Origin: Oscillospiraceae bacterium
GTDB taxonomy: Bacteria > Bacillota > Clostridia > Oscillospirales > Ruminococcaceae
NCBI GenBank assembly: GCA_017394565.1
Contig: JAFPXW010000070.1
Coordinates: 1 to 6,456, forward strand
Direction of reading: 5' to 3'
DNA: 6,456 nt
The first letter of the stretch is position 1; each line of letters starts with the position of its first letter. A program made the position numbers and the translations under genes. Shown here one piece after another: positions 6,236-6,456 of this stretch. The notes under the pieces were generated by a model, which made no database searches, was not told the origin of the DNA, and worked only from the letters and a program-made list of their open reading frames with translations.

Positions 6236-6270
6236 GGATTCGTTTTTCGAGCATCACAGCGTTCAGAACG
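6198..6270. repeat. direct repeat copy 2 (sigma gene end plus terminator)
   Basis: This aligns without gaps to 5231-5303: 37 of 38 bases are identical across the hairpin, and about 24 of 35 across the flank. It spans the last codons and stop of the sigma gene, GCATCACAGC and the terminator, so this copy is probably the original arrangement. The two copies are 967 bp apart in the same orientation and bracket the SUKH gene. Confidence 0.8.
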
Positions 6271-6456
6271 CCGTGATCTCGTACTGCGTGCGAAGCTTGG
6301 AGAGTGCTTTTTTCTCCAGACGGGAGACATAGGACCGGGAAATGCCCAGATGGGCCGCCACCTCCCGCTGGGCCAGGGGAGGACGGCCCTCCAGACCATA
6401 GCGAAGGGTCAAGATCTCCTGCTCCCGGGCATCCAGACAGAGGGCCATTTTCTGCC
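6263..6456 (-). CDS. sigma-70 family factor, C-terminal region 4 (SigK/SigE-like, partial)
   Basis: Only the last 64 or so codons are in the window; the gene continues past its right edge. The visible part contains LDAREQEILTLRYGLEG, a region 4.1 motif, and then QREVAAHLGISRSYVSRLEK, the region 4.2 helix-turn-helix that contacts the -35 element. It ends shortly after ALSKLRTQYEITAF. The SRSYVSR-EK-AL wording is closest to mother-cell sporulation sigma factors, SigK more than SigE, but the fragment is too short to decide. The ATG at 6448 is internal to region 4, because the frame stays open upstream and region 2 must precede it. The product directs RNA polymerase to a specific promoter set. 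The terminator at 6198-6235 follows. Confidence 0.9.
   Translation of the reverse strand, partial: QKMALCLDAREQEILTLRYGLEGRPPLAQREVAAHLGISRSYVSRLEKKALSKLRTQYEITAF

Larger units (their letters stand above)
5834..6262. other. 429-base gene-free stretch between the SUKH and sigma genes
   Basis: No convincing intact gene is present. From left to right it holds the SUKH ribosome site, a roughly 150-nt leader with a small TGGGA/TCCCA hairpin (5908-5922), a long inverted repeat (5933-5992), the SUKH promoter (5991-6019), a short remnant resembling a Cro/CI regulator (from 6032), two more inverted repeats (6083-6118, 6149-6175) and the sigma-gene terminator (6198-6235). Confidence 0.8.

Noticed and set aside
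6091..6399. 102-codon minus-strand open frame overlapping the sigma gene end
   Set aside because: It is a shadow in another frame of the sigma region 4 sequence and the terminator.
1..6456. CRISPR array, insertion sequence, integrase or attachment site
   Set aside because: No regularly spaced repeats or transposase/integrase coding frames were seen. The tRNA gene is intact and no duplicate of its 3' end was noticed elsewhere in the window.

Overview
The window looks like a chromosomal piece of a Gram-positive, plant-fibre-degrading gut bacterium of the Ruminococcaceae, most likely a cellulosome-forming Ruminococcus. R. champanellensis is a plausible guess from the fairly high G+C, but the species is not proven. 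The clues are a secreted pectin lyase carrying a dockerin, a large sensor-AraC regulator of clostridial style, a sporulation-type sigma factor end, AGGAG-type ribosome sites and consensus sigma-A promoters with TGn extended -10 boxes.

Left part (1-2791), all on the minus strand: a tRNA-Leu(CAG) gene with its own near-perfect promoter, an intrinsic terminator, and a gene for an 848-residue secreted enzyme. The enzyme reads signal peptide, N-terminal dockerin, family PL11 rhamnogalacturonan lyase, C-terminal ricin-type (CBM13-like) beta-trefoil.

Middle (2792-5194): a 207-base divergent promoter region with two facing promoters and a perfect 6-bp inverted repeat between them, then a plus-strand gene for a 731-residue one-component regulator. 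The regulator has a LacI/PBP-type sugar sensor at the N-terminus, a GAF-like region, a degenerate GGDEF-like region and an AraC DNA-binding domain at the C-terminus. The layout strongly suggests that it senses a pectin-derived sugar and controls the lyase across the divergent promoter. This is inference.

Right part (5195-6456): a bidirectional terminator hairpin, an A+T-richer minus-strand gene for a SMI1/KNR4 (SUKH) protein with a hairpin at the predicted 5' end of its mRNA, a 429-base gene-free stretch, and the 3' end of a SigK/SigE-like sigma factor gene. The gene-free stretch holds several inverted repeats and what looks like the remnant of a Cro/CI-type regulator. The terminator after the sigma gene recurs as a second, co-linear copy (about 73 nt, 37 of the first 38 bases identical) beyond the SUKH gene. 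The SUKH gene therefore sits between two direct repeats, which suggests insertion or duplication.

The best candidates for something new are the four-part regulator paired with a dockerin-PL11 lyase, and the repeat-bounded SUKH segment with its hairpin leader. No complete unknown defence or mobile system is visible.
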